DNA of 64,000 nt, taken from positions 75,385,250 through 75,449,249 of the forward strand of contig JBCFYV010011172.1 in assembly GCA_039000515.1 (NCBI GenBank), read 5' to 3'. Both the position numbers and the translations under genes were made by a program. Shown one piece after another: positions 12,401 through 27,400 of this stretch (position 1 is its first letter; each line of letters starts with the position of its first letter). This stretch comes from Timema cristinae. Its lineage: Eukaryota; Arthropoda; Insecta; Phasmatodea; Timematidae. The notes beneath the pieces are model-generated. The model was not told the DNA's origin. It worked only from the letters and a program-made list of their open reading frames with translations, and did no database searches.

Positions 12401-15400
12401 ACTACCCGTACGTGTTATACACCTACGAACTATTTAACTAACGGGTTAAGGATTAGGAAGGCTTACTTTTAGAGGAAATGCATCCGCACATGCGTGGAGG
12501 GAGAGTGAAAAGCCATTTAGGAAAATCTCGCTCATTGAACCCAACCGGGATCGAACCCCGACCTCCTCGTCTTCTGCAATCCATTCTAACACGAGATTAG
12601 CGCGGCAGACCACACGGCCACCGAAGTGGGTAATATACATTATAGTTCCTGGCGAGAGGCTATGTGCAAAGTTTCAAATTCATGTAGTTTTTTGGTTTGG
12701 GTGTTTAGAAAGTGCACCTTGGAAAAAAAGGGTAGAATTTAACATGAACCTATCTCGAAAAAAGAAGATAGATGATAAACTAACATAACATTTAATAACA
12801 GTACTTGTAAGGTGTAACTAAATCCAATCTTAGCGTGAATAATTTTTTATTCGAGTAAAATCAACCCAAACACAAGTAGTTATTAACCTGATAACCAGCA
12901 CATGGATTAAAAAATAAGATGTTTGCTTTCCTCATTACAGGTCAGGAGCTTAGCAACGGTACTACGAAAAACTTAATGTCAACGTAACTCATTGTAAACA
13001 CAACCGCTCATAAGATAGATAGCCTCAGTAGCTTACATGTTTGCTAGGTTGCCTATAGGCCATTTTATCAACAGTGCAACATAGCTCCTGACTGGGTAGA
13101 CAACCTCAGTCGCTCACATGCATGCTTGGTTGCTTATACCTGTAGGTGCTCTGTAAGGTCTAAATTAACTAGGTTTATTGCCACATTTAATACATTATAG
13201 AATATAGAATGTACCATTGACATATTTAAATAACTCAAATTACAACTTATTCCTCCTATATTATTTTTCTCTTAGATTCATTTTACAGTTTAAAAGATTG
13301 ATATTATGAGGTTTAATTATTAATTTATATATTTGTGGATATTTATATTATATTACTGAAACTTACAAACTTTTAGTTTTTAAACATTTCTAAAACAGTG
13401 TGTAATTTGTAGCTAAATTATGTGAATTTTAAATATACCTTTAAAGGCATACAAGAAATAACTTTTAGTTTATATTACATCTATATATTCGCCTCATACT
13501 ATGTTACCGGCGGTTAAAGTTTAATATAATTATAATCAATCAATTACTGATTAATAAAACATATAGTAGCCCTTTATATGTGGCATCTAACTTGACATAA
13601 GTATTCCTTGCTTGGGTCCACTATGGTAAGACTATTGGATAGTCCATAGTGTAATCAATAAGGTAAGACTAATATCTTTAATGGTAAAGATGGCGGTTAC
13701 ATAATGTGGACTTTAATATAGAATTTGAAGTATATTATCTAATCACAAGGACACACAGTAAACACCATACAAACCAACTTATCCTAGATCATCAACACTT
13801 AATATCCATTCTTACTACCAGGAATGCATGCGATGTCACAAGATTATGCTATAGTGGAACTAAACTAGAGCCCAAATGTAAATTTAGCTTGCTTGCCCAC
13901 TCGAACATGGGGAAGTGACAGCGCGCAGTGATCCTCTATTGTTTGTTCCAGGTTGGATTCTGGGAGTGTCTCAACCAGACGCTAGATGGTGAGTTCTGCT
14001 GAGACTTGGGAGTTTACATTCATTTAGATTCTAGAAGATAAGTTGGTTCTGCAACTTTGATCGACTGGTTTGAGAGTACTTTGAACCTCCTGACTCTAGT
14101 ATAGCGTGGGCAGAAGTGGACCTGTCACCACTTTAAATCTACAGTCTATCAGTATTTAAATAATGATACCCTAGAAACTAGACTAGTAACCTACTACATT
14201 CCGTTCACGATAGGTTTTTACCTGGATGATAGTTCGAAAATCATATGTTTAGGTTTTGGGTTGCCAACACTTGTAAAAGATCACAGTTTTATTATAAATG
14301 TAAAGATCTTTAATTACCTGTTATATATTACATTTAAAATAACGTAAACTCAAGTTTTCTTATACTATTTAATTTTTTTAAATAATTTCTTTTTATCCAA
14401 CTCGAAACCATATTTTAAACATAATTAAAAGTACTTATTTTTCGTTTGGGAACGTTACCGATTTTGTGTAATATAGTGCACACATCAATATCTTTTAATA
14501 CAGGCATACTTGAAAAAGAAAAGATTGTTGTCATTTTTTTACATACAATACATGATTTTATGATTATTTTATCGTATTTTTAGATGTTTAACTGAGTAAA
14601 ATATTTTCATCAACTACGTGTCTGCATCATTGTAAAAAACTTGTTTACCGTTATGTTCACTCATAATGGTTTAGATTGTTAGTCGCCATTTAAAAGATAT
14701 TTTCGTTAGAAGTTTTTGTGAAAGTGGTGTTAATATATTTTTTAAGAGGAATAAAACTATAAATAAACTTTGTGTCCGACCTCAAATAAATATATAAATA
14801 ATATTAGTCTAAATTACTGTGGTTAACTATCACATTAATATATTACCATCTGTTTTCATTATAGTGATCCAAAGTGATAGATGTCAGCTGTTAGCGTAGT
14901 GATATATTAGGGATTACTTCTAGTAACATTTCGAGCTGTCATCCAGGTAAAATTAGCTCATGAATGACATATACCTGGGATCCCCTAGTTCTAGTGCGGT
15001 GTAAGCCTTGTCTCCACTCAAAGTCCCTAGTTAACCGATATTCCAACAGTAATCCCCATGGAGACTATACTAACACTTGATATAAACTAATTTTATTGTA
15101 GTTTGACCTTATATACAATGATTGGCTCACATTCAGCCAGTATTCTAACAGTAATTATCTTCTTGAGACCCTCAATAACCTGGTACAAAAACATTTAGCG
15201 TTTTAGTTTTTAACTTTGAGATTGTTTGTTGAGTTTGGAGGAGGGGAAAAATGAGCCTGGATATTATTGGTCAGGTGGATGATGCTTCTCTTTTCTAATA
15301 GTCTGGCTATTGTGTTGTGCGGTCAATCGTGCTGCTCTAAATTTGTAGCCTGGCTATTGTATTAAAAAAAAAAAAATATATAAGTAGAGACAATAAGTTG

Positions 15401-18400
15401 CGAAGGTAGTGTTGCGCTTCAATCCGGTCATTTTTTTTGTAGGGGTGAGAAGGTGTCATGTCGACTACCTGTTCTCTACTCTAGCCGACGCTGATTGTGT
15501 TTCAGAGATGAGTAGAGGTGAGAAGTGGTCGGGTCGATCGTGCTGCTCCCTACCCCAGTCTGGAAAATGTCAACTAGCCTGTGTTACAGCTGCTTCCAGG
15601 GAAGATTTGGCCTCAAACTGTCGACAAAGTGATGAATTGTCTTTCTTCACCTGCCTTGATAGACAGGAGGTGAGGCAAACACACAAAATTAGTGACTAAT
15701 GTTATGCATTTCACGCAGTTTTAAGTAAATACTTACATAAACTATACACTATAAGGGTTGCTATCAAAGTCGTTTTAAACAATTCTCACATGCTCAAGGC
15801 CCAGACACAGACTCCGTGTCCGTAGGTCCGTGGTCCGTAAGAAATCGATGCTACAATATCAGATTGCTCTGGTCACAGAGTCCTTATCCGTAAGTCCTTA
15901 CTCCGTAGAAATTGCCCGGACTCATTTATACGGACTACCAATCACAGCCGAGTAAATATGCGCATGCGCCTTGAAATAAAGAAAGAATAGCAATGATAAA
16001 ATCCGTCGCTATGGAAACATATACAAAATGAAAAGATGGCTATACGCGGATCTATTTCAGAAACATTTTTATAAAAATCTAAACACCCCGGGAAGAGTGT
16101 TTTCTGAGAAATACCAAGTTCTCAGAAATATTGGCTTTGCTTTTGTAGGTTCAACATCCCTATTTGGTTTATTCTATATTCAATAGCATCATTTAATTTT
16201 TTTGTAATTGATAAATTATGGATACTAGTGATTTTCCATCCAAAATATTAGGCCTACATCTGTTTAGCATTTTCAGGCTATTGCAAACACTTATTATTTT
16301 AAGTTTGATAGTTAGAATAAAGTTTATAAATATATTTCTTGTGATTGTTTCTTAACCTATATTTTAATATAAATACTGGAAGTTTTCTCAACAAAGTTGT
16401 TTTTGGTTTCTTTTTCTTTGATCAGCTGACTGCTTGACGCACGCTCCGTGCTGTAGATTATTTTCTTTAGAATTTTTTGATTGGATGAAGTCTCTTACTA
16501 TCTCATTGGTTGAAACGGTCACGTGATTACGGAGACTGTAATCACGAGTAGAATTTCTTATGTACCAGGAGCACGGACCATGGACCTACGGATACGGAGT
16601 CTGTGTCTGGGCCTTAATTATCATGGCCACCAGAGTTTGTTTAATTAGGCTCAAGGGTGACCTGGTGGTCTAGGGGTAAGGTGTCAGACTTCTATGCTGG
16701 GGTCCGGGGATCAATCCTTGGTCCCGGCAAAGATTTATCTGAATACCAAACCCTTCCTTCACCTCTGACAAGACGTGTATTAATCACAACTTGTGAATGT
16801 GAGGAATGCCAGGCCTCCACCGTGGTTCGGATTCCACGTTAAACTGTAGGTCCTCCATTTCATCTCACAATCACCCTACCATTACACATTAGCATAAGTG
16901 CATATAACCCGAACGGGTAGTAAGACGCGGTGCTAATAATAATGATAAAAAAATAACATTCACTTAGGGTTCACTTTATGTAGAGAAACTAGTGTGTAAT
17001 CAGGATTCACAACATAACGTAACAACTCGAACAAAACACAGACTCTGGATTTGAACTGTTAGAAAACAAATAGTTCAATAAAATAAAACCCAATCATATT
17101 TGGCCAATTAGGCCACAAATACTGCAATAGAAGCTTATTGTATATACAAAATAAAGTATAACTAGAGGTTGACACTGGCTTCAGGGATCACATGGTTTAA
17201 GGTGCTACTCTCGCAATAGACTAAACTACCGGTGATGGGGAGATGGTGGTTTGATCTTGGTCGGGTGTACTGAGGGTGGCTTATCCTAAATAGTTTTCTA
17301 CCCTCTCCATTCACATGTGGGTACACTTATTCTAAATTAAACCTTTCTCATCCCTAGCCCATTAGTGTAGTTAGTGCATAAGCATATAGTCTGAATGGAT
17401 AGTAAGAAGCGATGCTAAAAAAAAAGCTGACAGTTTAGAGTTAATACCGATGTGCGGAAAAAATTGCTGAAGAGTTTGTCTACATACCATAAACAAACAA
17501 ATGAAGTACTAAATAGTCCTGTTGACACCATCAACAACATGATTGGGTATCTAGATCACATGGTAGGCCTACCTTCATTTAACGTTTACTTAACTTCTTC
17601 AGTAGAGTTTGTCTGTTTGCACTCCGCGTCTCATGAGCATTAAAATGTCGTGACCACACTTTATTTTGTATATCCGATATGCTTCTATTGCAAGTACTTA
17701 TATCCTTAACAGCCCTAAATACTTTGGTTCCATTTTAGTGGACAATTTGTTTTCAAACAGTCATAATCCATTGTCTATATTTTGCTCTAGTCTTCATGTT
17801 ACCTATGTAAATTCTATGCTGGATCATGATCAATTAAGAATTTATGTAATGTAACATTCATTTAGCTTGGTAAAGAAACAGCGTGTGTGGGGGGATCAGG
17901 ATTCACGCAGCATAACATAAAAACACCAACAAAACACAGACAACAAATTTGAACTCTTTGAAAACAAATTGTTCACTTAAGGGGGCCGCCTTCCTGAGCA
18001 TTGGAATGCGTTACAGACGTTCAGGAAATAGGCCATGGTTAGGTAGTGTTTTATTTTTACCAAACTTAACCTAAGCCAAAATGAAGAGAAAAGGTGGGAA
18101 CATGCTTATCTAGTACTCTCAACCTTACATCTTGATAATCTATATATATAAAAAATGAATGAAATATCGTAATTTGCTCATTTTCAATGGCCATTTAAAT
18201 ATATTGTCACAGTTCTGAGACGAGGGTAACTACTAGATAATCCTAGATACAACCTTTCAGAAACAAATTAAGTCATTTTTTGATAAGGTCACAACAGAAA
18301 ATGTAAAGATAATTGCTAATTCCTTTTGCTGTTTTGACGCGTCAAAGCTAATGCTTTTCGGCCATCATGTGGCGCAGCCATATCCCCCATCTACGCTTTG

Positions 18401-21400
18401 GAAGTAAAGAATAGCCGGAGAAAGAAGGAAAGGTAGTTGACACCATGCGCATGCGCTCTTTTAGTTGGATGTCTGCCTTCGCCTTGTTGAGAGTTGAGAC
18501 AACGTACAGTGAGCCGGCACATGTTTAAATAATAGGTGTTTAAAATGGTTTCAAATAATAATATCTGTTATAGCTTTTATTGTAAATGTATGAATAAATG
18601 TGTTTACAAACTAGTCCTGTGTTTCCGAACAGTTGTGTATGCTTGCCTTCTTATGATAGCTATTATAATTATATATTAATAACATAGAATTATATTTTTT
18701 TCCGATAAACTAAAACTTCTGACTTTGAACAATAACACAATCAAAAAGGGCTATCTTAAAGGGAAAAAAACTAGACTTCGACTATATGCTCACCGCAAAA
18801 AATTAGGATGGAAGAAGCGTTTTATTGATGGATCAAAGTAAGTACATACTGATTTATTAGTATAAAAATAGGCTAGTTCACTGTTCAACAGTTACGTGTT
18901 AGTTTAATTTTACCGTGTTGCTCCTATATTCAGGAGGACGGGGTTAAAATCCCGTCCGGAAGTTTAATTAAGCTAGTCCCGTGAAGTAAAAAACCATCAT
19001 TTGAATTTTGTTTCTTAGATTTAAAACATTTATTTGTTTGGCCATGCCTTGGATTGTAAAAAAAAAAATTACATGATGAGAAATGAGAGGGGAAAGTATA
19101 TATTTACTGTACGTATACTAATTACCAACATAGTGATAATGGACAATTTAATTTCTTAAAATATGTATAACTATATATTAAAACAAAATTTTTATTACAC
19201 ACAAGATAACATTTAATTTTAATAAAGATTAATTCAGTTCTGATACGTGAAGGTTAAATCTAAAGCAATTATTATAATGCTTAGTGCCTGATTGGTTGTC
19301 TCAACTGAAAAAGTTCCAAAATCAGCTTTACAATATAAAAATATTGAGCAACATATTTAATTTATGAGTAAGTGTGAATTTGCCTTTTCAATATTAAACA
19401 AAGCCCGTATTATTTGACCGTAAATATGGCAACAATTAGGGTCGTATCAAGATATAGAAGTTAGTGATATACTGTAAATTCAAGCAACTTTTTGGATGTA
19501 AACCTAAAATTTCTAATCATTACTGAGCACTATTGATTGAAAGCAAGGATTATATACTAAGTATTGACACGTGTTTCTGAATTATTGCTTTACATGGTGG
19601 GGTTGTGTGAAGCTAGTCTCCTTTAGCCAGTAGTGTACGCCTCTTAGTACGTTGTATATAAATAACTAATTTTGAGACAGCAGGATTTAAAGCACTAATC
19701 ATGCACTAAATATTGACAAATGTTTCAGGATTGGTGCCTTACATTATTATTAACAGCGTGTCTTAGTACTCATTCGGGTTATACGCACTTACGCTAATGT
19801 GTAATGGTAGGGTGATTGTGGAATGAAATGGAGGACCTACAGTTTAACGTAGAATCCGAACCACGGTGGAGGCCTGGCATTCCTTACATTCACAAGTTGT
19901 GATTAATACACGTCTTGTCAGAGGAGAAGGAAGGGTTTGGCAATCAGATAAATCTGTGCCGGGACCGAGGATTGAACCCCGGACCCCCAACACAGAAGTC
20001 TGACACCTTATCCCTAGACCACCAGGTCACCTATTGCCTTAAATGTTGAGATAATCTTCACGAATCTCCACCAAGGTGCATTAGCGGTAGTTTTTTAAAT
20101 GTGAAATTTACTTTGGTTTTATACACGCTAATGTGAGAGCACTTTTTCGTATCAAATACTTCCTCGTCCCTAGTAAATTTTTTTTTTTCTGTACTGTTGT
20201 TTTAATATTTAATTTATAGTTTTGTTTTCAAAAAGTAACAAAGGATTATTTTAAAACCAAAAGTGTGTTATTAAGAATGCATAAGAAATTAAATTTAAGT
20301 ATAATATTTTTTCACATGAGTACATAATAATAAAAATAGGGTACTGGAATATTTGTTTTAAATTTTTTAAATTAAATTGTTAGATTTTTTTTCAAAATTA
20401 CAAGTTTTATGTTACAATAATTAATACTTGAACACGCTTGACAAAATTAGATCCTGTATTATTTTGCATGCATATAATATGTCCTAGCAATAAAATGCTC
20501 AGGTAACTACACTTTTTGTCTGAGATTTTTGAGCTACTAGCTGAAATACAAATTATGCATATATATATATATATATTTAAATAAAAATTCATCACTACTG
20601 TATCAAAAAAATTCTAGTCTATGCCTTATTTATGAAAATCTAGCTATAAAATTCAATTTCTCAACTTTCACCCTTGTAAACCTCTAGGCCGTAGCTTCTC
20701 TGGTTGACAATAGTAGGTCAATTAAAAAAAGTTCAGGGCTGCACGCACCATCATTTTGTACCAGTTGCAAGGATTGTCTGCTACCAGTGGCGGCGTAACG
20801 TTATTTGTGAAGAAACGGGGTGGTGGGGGCCGTAAGCAAAAAAGGAGTTTTTTGAGAAGTTGCCTTCCCCCCTTCACCTCCTACCTTACTCTACCCCTCT
20901 TCAAGATAAATTTTTGAAACTTGGATGTCCCTAAAAGTTATTTGTAAATATCCTCCTCCCCAAATTTGGAAACTCAAATTATTTTTATGCTATTTGGAGA
21001 AGTCATCTCCATTTTTTTTTTATTTTTTTTTATTTTTAGATTCTTCTAAAAGCCATTTGGAGTGGTCCTCGCCTTTAATTGAAAAGTTAATTTATGTCTT
21101 TAAATGCTATTTGAAATTATCCTCACCTGGACATTTTTGGTAATCGGATGTTTTTAGAATCAATTTGGAGTCATCACCTGGATTTTTTTAAATTATTTGT
21201 ATCTGAAATAAAGTTGGAGTGACCCTCTTCTAGCAAATTTTAAAAATAAGATCCCTCTAGAGCATAGGCGTACACACAAGGGGATCCAGTGGGTCCAAGC
21301 CTCCCCCCCCCCCCCTCTCCTGAAGAACATGAATGATAAATAAAAGATTAAATACAAAGCAATTATTTATCAATGTTAAATCACCTTAAAGCAATGGTTG

Positions 21401-24400
21401 AAAATAACCCAATATATCAATACAATTAGATATGTGGTGGATCCAGGATTTTTTCAAGGGGGGGAGGGGGGGGCTACACAACAAAAGCAATACCTTTAGG
21501 AACCAATAAAGTGTTGGTCCGTGCCCCAGTAGTATTTTTACTTCCGGAAAAAAAAATATTTCCAAAGCTCAAAATGGTGCTCTTTATGTATATTTTGTAC
21601 CTTATAGTTGCTGATTAAACTTATACTGGTTATAAATATCTGTTATCTTGGATTTGGTTGCCATCTTTAATTTCTAGATATAGCCACTGTTTCCTTTGTG
21701 ATTATAATTTTTAAATTAATATAAAAAATAACTGTCAAAAATAAATATGCCTAATTCAGGTGACTATATTTTAGTAAAAAATACGAAAATAAAATCAATA
21801 GTAAATAACACGCTGTTTATTACACAAAGGAGGAGTGAAATAGGAGGGGAATGTGCGGGAAAGCCAGGGTTCAGGTTAAACAAGGTGAAGCATGTTATGT
21901 TCGAACACATTGGACGTACTTCTGGAGAGAAGCACAGCACCCTTCAATCCGTCAATTAAATTTTTGAAAAATAGCTGAAAGGGGAGGGGGGGATTATAGC
22001 CCCTTATTCCCAATACCCTTGAATCCATACCTGAGTGTGAGACATACCCAACTGGATTTAACGCTGTCTAGTCTGTATAGCCTCATGAAGTATTTTGTTC
22101 AAAGTATGAATCTTATATAAGTAATAGATTGGATTGACTATTGACTTGTAACTTCTGTACTTTGGATCCCCCGTCTAGAAGATATTTGAAGTGTGCTTCC
22201 ACTGTCATATTTTTGTAAATTGGATGCTTTCAGAAACTATTTGGAGTTACGATTTTATTTTTAATTTGCCAAATAATGTAACTCTATCTTGTTTACTGTT
22301 TAAACAATAGTAAACTCAAGTAAAGATCTCTAACTACCCCCACTTTGTTGATGAAGAAATACATCTTAATTGTTTTCTGCTTCCAAAACAACCACACTCA
22401 ACTCCCCTCAACCAACACCCCTATCCCCGCCCTCTTTCTATATATTCTTATTTCTATGAGCACTCACTTCGATATATCCGTATTACCCGTATGTATTATA
22501 GATCGAATTGAAGTCTCCCCTAAAATAAACCAAGTAGAACGCAAAATAGTTTGCTAAGGTATCCAATATTAATAAATATTTTGTCCTCCTGCGTGGGAAA
22601 GTTTATAGTTTATATACTAAGATAGTTTATCCACAGCCCTTTATCCAAACAAATACGGGTGCATTTAATCAAAAACTTTCCTTACTCTTTTCCTGTCAGC
22701 TAGAATAATCAGAGGAAATTACTGATAGCTTGAATAGGCACCTAAAATTAAAATTAATTAAGAGTGTAAAATAGGTTACACATGACCAATTAACCGATTA
22801 TCTATGTATACTATACCTTATTTATAATTATTTACTAAACCTTTTTCTCCGATAGAATAAATCTAAGAGGGGTTGGGTGTATAGGGCCGTGTGATGGAAC
22901 TCCTTATACTCCTCGGTTCCGACGCCACTGTTATCAACTAAATGAGGTAAAATATAAATTTGGTCTACACGTGATTAATTATTGTATAGTTAATATTCAC
23001 ATTTCCCTAAATAAAGTGACATGTATAAAAGTGTGTGTTCAAGAAAATTGGTTTTTTTAAAGCATCGCGTCCTACTACCCGTTCGGTTTATACAGTTTCA
23101 AGACAAGTTAAACCATCTAATCAAGAATTGATTGTGCTTGTTTGTGAACCCTTCACGAGAATCTCAAGCTAGCAAAATACCACAAAATAAACATACAGGC
23201 TGACGGCTGGGCTGGACTCTGTAGGGCGATCAGCCGCGCATTCTTCCTTTTGACCTTGAGATAGGTTTCCTTTCCTTTGCTTCTCTTCTCCTGACATGGG
23301 GTGGTAGATATGGGGTGGTGGGGAAAGTGTAAAGAGGATAAGATTAGACAGAGACAGACGCTGTAGTTCAAGAAAACATCACATAGCATTTCATTTTAAG
23401 ACGAGGCCTCCTCACACGATTGATACTATTTCACGTACCGAGGCGGCCCCTTAAAGGGAACTTGTGCATTTAGGACTGATTAGGATACACATACTTGCAA
23501 TTTAAATGTAGACTTGCTGGATGTATGAATTAAAGTTTGATAAGATGCAGCCATGACAAACTATACTGAATAAATTGTCTGCATACCATATACAAACAAA
23601 TGAAGTACTAAAGCTGTGTTGACTTTTTTTTTGCTTGAAACAATATTGGCTAGATTGAACATGGGTGTACTCTTCACTTAACATTAAACATAACTTAAAA
23701 GTCCTACCCTGGACAACTGTTATATTAATAGAAAGTTAAGTTAACTGCATCATGACGACTTCCATTTAAAATCATGGGGAGCTCTGTTACGTTACAAAAA
23801 TGTTAAGTTGATTGCTATCTTGGTAAACTACTTTGTGGTGATGACCTAATCTCTCTATACAGAATTTTCATTACAATAACTTCTCAAAGGAAGTGGAAAA
23901 TTCTTGGTCCAAAATATCAATGACAGAAGTATCAGTACCATAGTAACAAACATTGAAAGTAACAGCATATTGATCCAACAATGGACATACTATGAAATAA
24001 TGAGCAAATATTGCTCCACCAATACCCTGTGATACTGACAAAATATAAAATCCTGTGACTGTGGCAACCAAATAAAATTATAAATATCACTATTAGCTGT
24101 GTAGTAATTTAGCTTTACTTATAATAAATAACTTAGTGGCACATATTATTTCATCGGGGACAGTATATTCCCAAAATATTGTGCACTAAAGGCACTTTTT
24201 TTTTCAAACAAAAGAGTCCTATTTAATTATTTCTTTTAAAGTGGAAAAATATGGTGCATCAATAATTAGGAATGGATTTTTTTTTTAAAGTAACTCACTT
24301 AAGTCATGAGATACATGTCAAACATATGAATATGTTGCATGGCTGGAAAAGCATCTCAACTTACTAACACATGACACTTCTCAAACTATAGTTCAAAGAA

Positions 24401-27400
24401 AAGGTATCATTAATAAGACGCACAAAATTGTCTACAACATCAACATTTAACCATTATTTGTAGCAAACCCAACTCTTGCAAGTGAGACACAATAATTATT
24501 GCCTTTTCATCTTGTTTGAAGAATTCTTAAACATCTACTAATGAAATTTGAGTACTGGAGTGGTTAGGAATTGAACTAATGGAGCATAATATAACTCAGT
24601 ACAAGACAGTATAACGTACACATTCATGCATTGATACTTTAAATTGAGGTGTAGAACACACTATTCGAATTTAACACGACACACACACATTGTACACAAC
24701 TCGACTGTTTGTTGGCAAGGCCATATTCTGGGGGGGACAGGGGGGTCAGATTTGGGGGTTCAGACAGACTCCCCCCCTCCTACCCTGAACTTTGCTTTTA
24801 TGAACAAAATATATATGGCTTTATTTATGGTTCAAACACTATCAAAATTAAGGTACAATTACAAATTAGGAAGCAATGTTACCATAAAAAGCACTTAAGA
24901 TAGCTTCTATAGGTGTTTAATATATAGAATTTGTCCTAGCCTCCAGCATTTAATGTGTTATGCTGCCATAAAAAAAACACTTCAGATAGCTTATGGATGT
25001 GTTTGATATTTAGAATTTTTTTCTAGCCTCTGGAAGTTATGGTGTTATGTTGCCATAAAAGAAACCCACTTCAGATAGCTTCTAGAGGTGTTTAATTTTC
25101 ATAATTTTTTCTAGCCTCCAGTAATTGGGGGATGTGCCCACCAAACTCCCCTTGAAATTATTGGCTGGCTACGGTCTTGTCTATTGGAAAGAATGTAGGC
25201 CTATATATGTGCCGCAGAGCTGCACACTCACACTGGTGATTAAAGAAGGGAGCGCAGGGGGTGATGTTAGGCCTAACACAAGCTGATATTTTAACCATGT
25301 CTCAACATGTACTAAGAACACTTGTTTACCTTACATTTAGGCCTATACACATTTATAAAATTTTTGTCCTTCAAGAAAAATGGATTGTATTTAGTTTAGA
25401 CATGACATAAAAAGTTTGTTTTAGCTCTTTTATTCCAAATGGAAACTTAAAGTCCATCTATTTAATGTTTTTTTATAAATATTTTAGAAAACTATTTCTG
25501 AGCAAATATGTATATTACAGCATGTTGTTTCAAAAGTCAAGAGTCATCTTTCTATCTAGGACTCATTTATTACCATTATAATACATCCTTCCTCAGTTTG
25601 GTGCCGAATGTTGTGCCAACGCCCACACCCCGCAGTGCCATCAGGCATGCAGAGCCATCTTCAGGAGTCAGCTGACACCGACCAGAGAGATAAAGACTGC
25701 GGTGAACGAGAGGTGTCATGATGACAGTCCAAGGGTCCTTCAGTGTGTCAAAAACATAACCAGGGTCAACCTTGCCATAGACCCCCACAATTGTGAGTGT
25801 AATAAGAAACTGGCCAATGTAATTTTAGTTCATAGGTTTAATACAAGTATTTAAGGGTGCTGTTTACCTGAAAGTAAAATTCCCCTAACTACAATATTTC
25901 TTGTGCGAGTGACAGTTTTGCTTCTTCAAAAACACAGAGAGAATCATCAAATAAATTAGAAATTTTTGTTGTGACTTTAGTAAAATGACACTAAAGATTA
26001 ATTTATATTATAATTTAGTGCTTAGTCGATAAGGCTAATACCGATCATTAGTTATTTTTATTGACTACAAAACTAATATGTAGAAATGGCACTCAACAAA
26101 ATGAGTGTTCACTTGTGTCATTTTAATTTTGTTTATATAGAAAGTTTTCTTGTACAAGGTAAAATGGAAACATTAAAATTAACCAAAATATAATTACCTT
26201 TATCACTTCACTATCCTCATCATCCCTAAGAAATATTTCTATCCTATGGCCGGGTCACTTTAGAATAATACCTCCATTTCCCTCTGTCCTTTCACCATTC
26301 TTCCTCCTGTACTCTTGTCCATTCCCCTCTCATTCACTTGCTGTTATCTGTTCTTCCCATCTCTTCCTTGACCTCCCTTTCTGTATTTTCCCTCCAAACT
26401 TCATCTTCATAGTTTTCCTTGCAATCATTGCCTTTATGAGCTACCACATGGAAAAAATTAGTTTCAGTTAAAACAACTCCTTTTTTTTAATAAGAAAGTT
26501 TATCTCTCTAAGGAAAACCCTTATCACTTTTTGAGGTAGATTTTGTTTTATTTGGTAGGAGGTACAGGAAAGGAATATTGTGTCTGTTCCCTTTTTAATA
26601 TTTCTATCCATCTTTCCAATTCTTTCTTCCTAGTAAGAAAGTTTATGATCAGGGTTTTTTCATTTTTTTTAGCGAATGCCACCAGGTTTTGTTTGTTACT
26701 AGACTGTCATTGGTGGATATGTAACTGTCTTCTGAGGTTGGACCACCATGTAGGAGTGGTTACTTCATGATGTTAAGATGATGGGATGATAACTTTAGCT
26801 TAATTATTCCAGCCCATGGCAACTATAGGAACATTTCTACTTAAAAAAAAACCTATGGTATCGCCGGGAATCAAACGCAGGACCTTTAGATTAGTAGCCA
26901 GGAATGCTGACCATTAAACCAAGAGGTCGGCATGGTAGGGTCAGATAGGAATCTTATATTGAAAAATGTGCATTAAATATTTTAAATGATCGGGGTAAAT
27001 TAAATATATTAACTTTATTAACTATATTCATTTTATAATAAAAGTTAAACTGAATGTATTCTCTGGCCACTGTTTGAATTTTAAATCCACAGAGGATTAA
27101 ATCTTAAAACCAGGTAGAAGAAGTGGTATAGAGAAGTTATTCTCAAACTTCTTAGTCACACGAACCCTATAACCATGAAACAGCTGATTTGGGAACCCCT
27201 TGATGTAGGATAAATGATTAAAAAAATGGTATTCATAAATTCATATTATAGTATAGAGATAAATTAGTCATATCATATTCCTTTAATGTATATAACTACA
27301 ATGTGAATTAAAATAAAATAAATGTAGGTATAATTATTTGTACATTTTTTGACATAATAATTATTCTTTTAAATAGATGTAAAAAGAATTACAATAAAAA

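Noticed and set aside
15409..15505. Upstream extension of Reck exon 3, including DADCVSEM
   Set aside because: It has a cysteine and stays open, but the phase does not fit exon 1, and the micro-exon at 13952 supplies the expected FWxC segment in correct phase.
20788..22932. A single large hAT element with CAGTGGCG ends
   Set aside because: The two termini face each other correctly, but their flanking 8 bp do not match, and the interior contains unrelated repeats.
25576..25788. 70-codon minus-strand ORF
   Set aside because: Shadow of Reck exon 4 on the + strand, which has the CC-x(6)-C-x(3)-C pattern.
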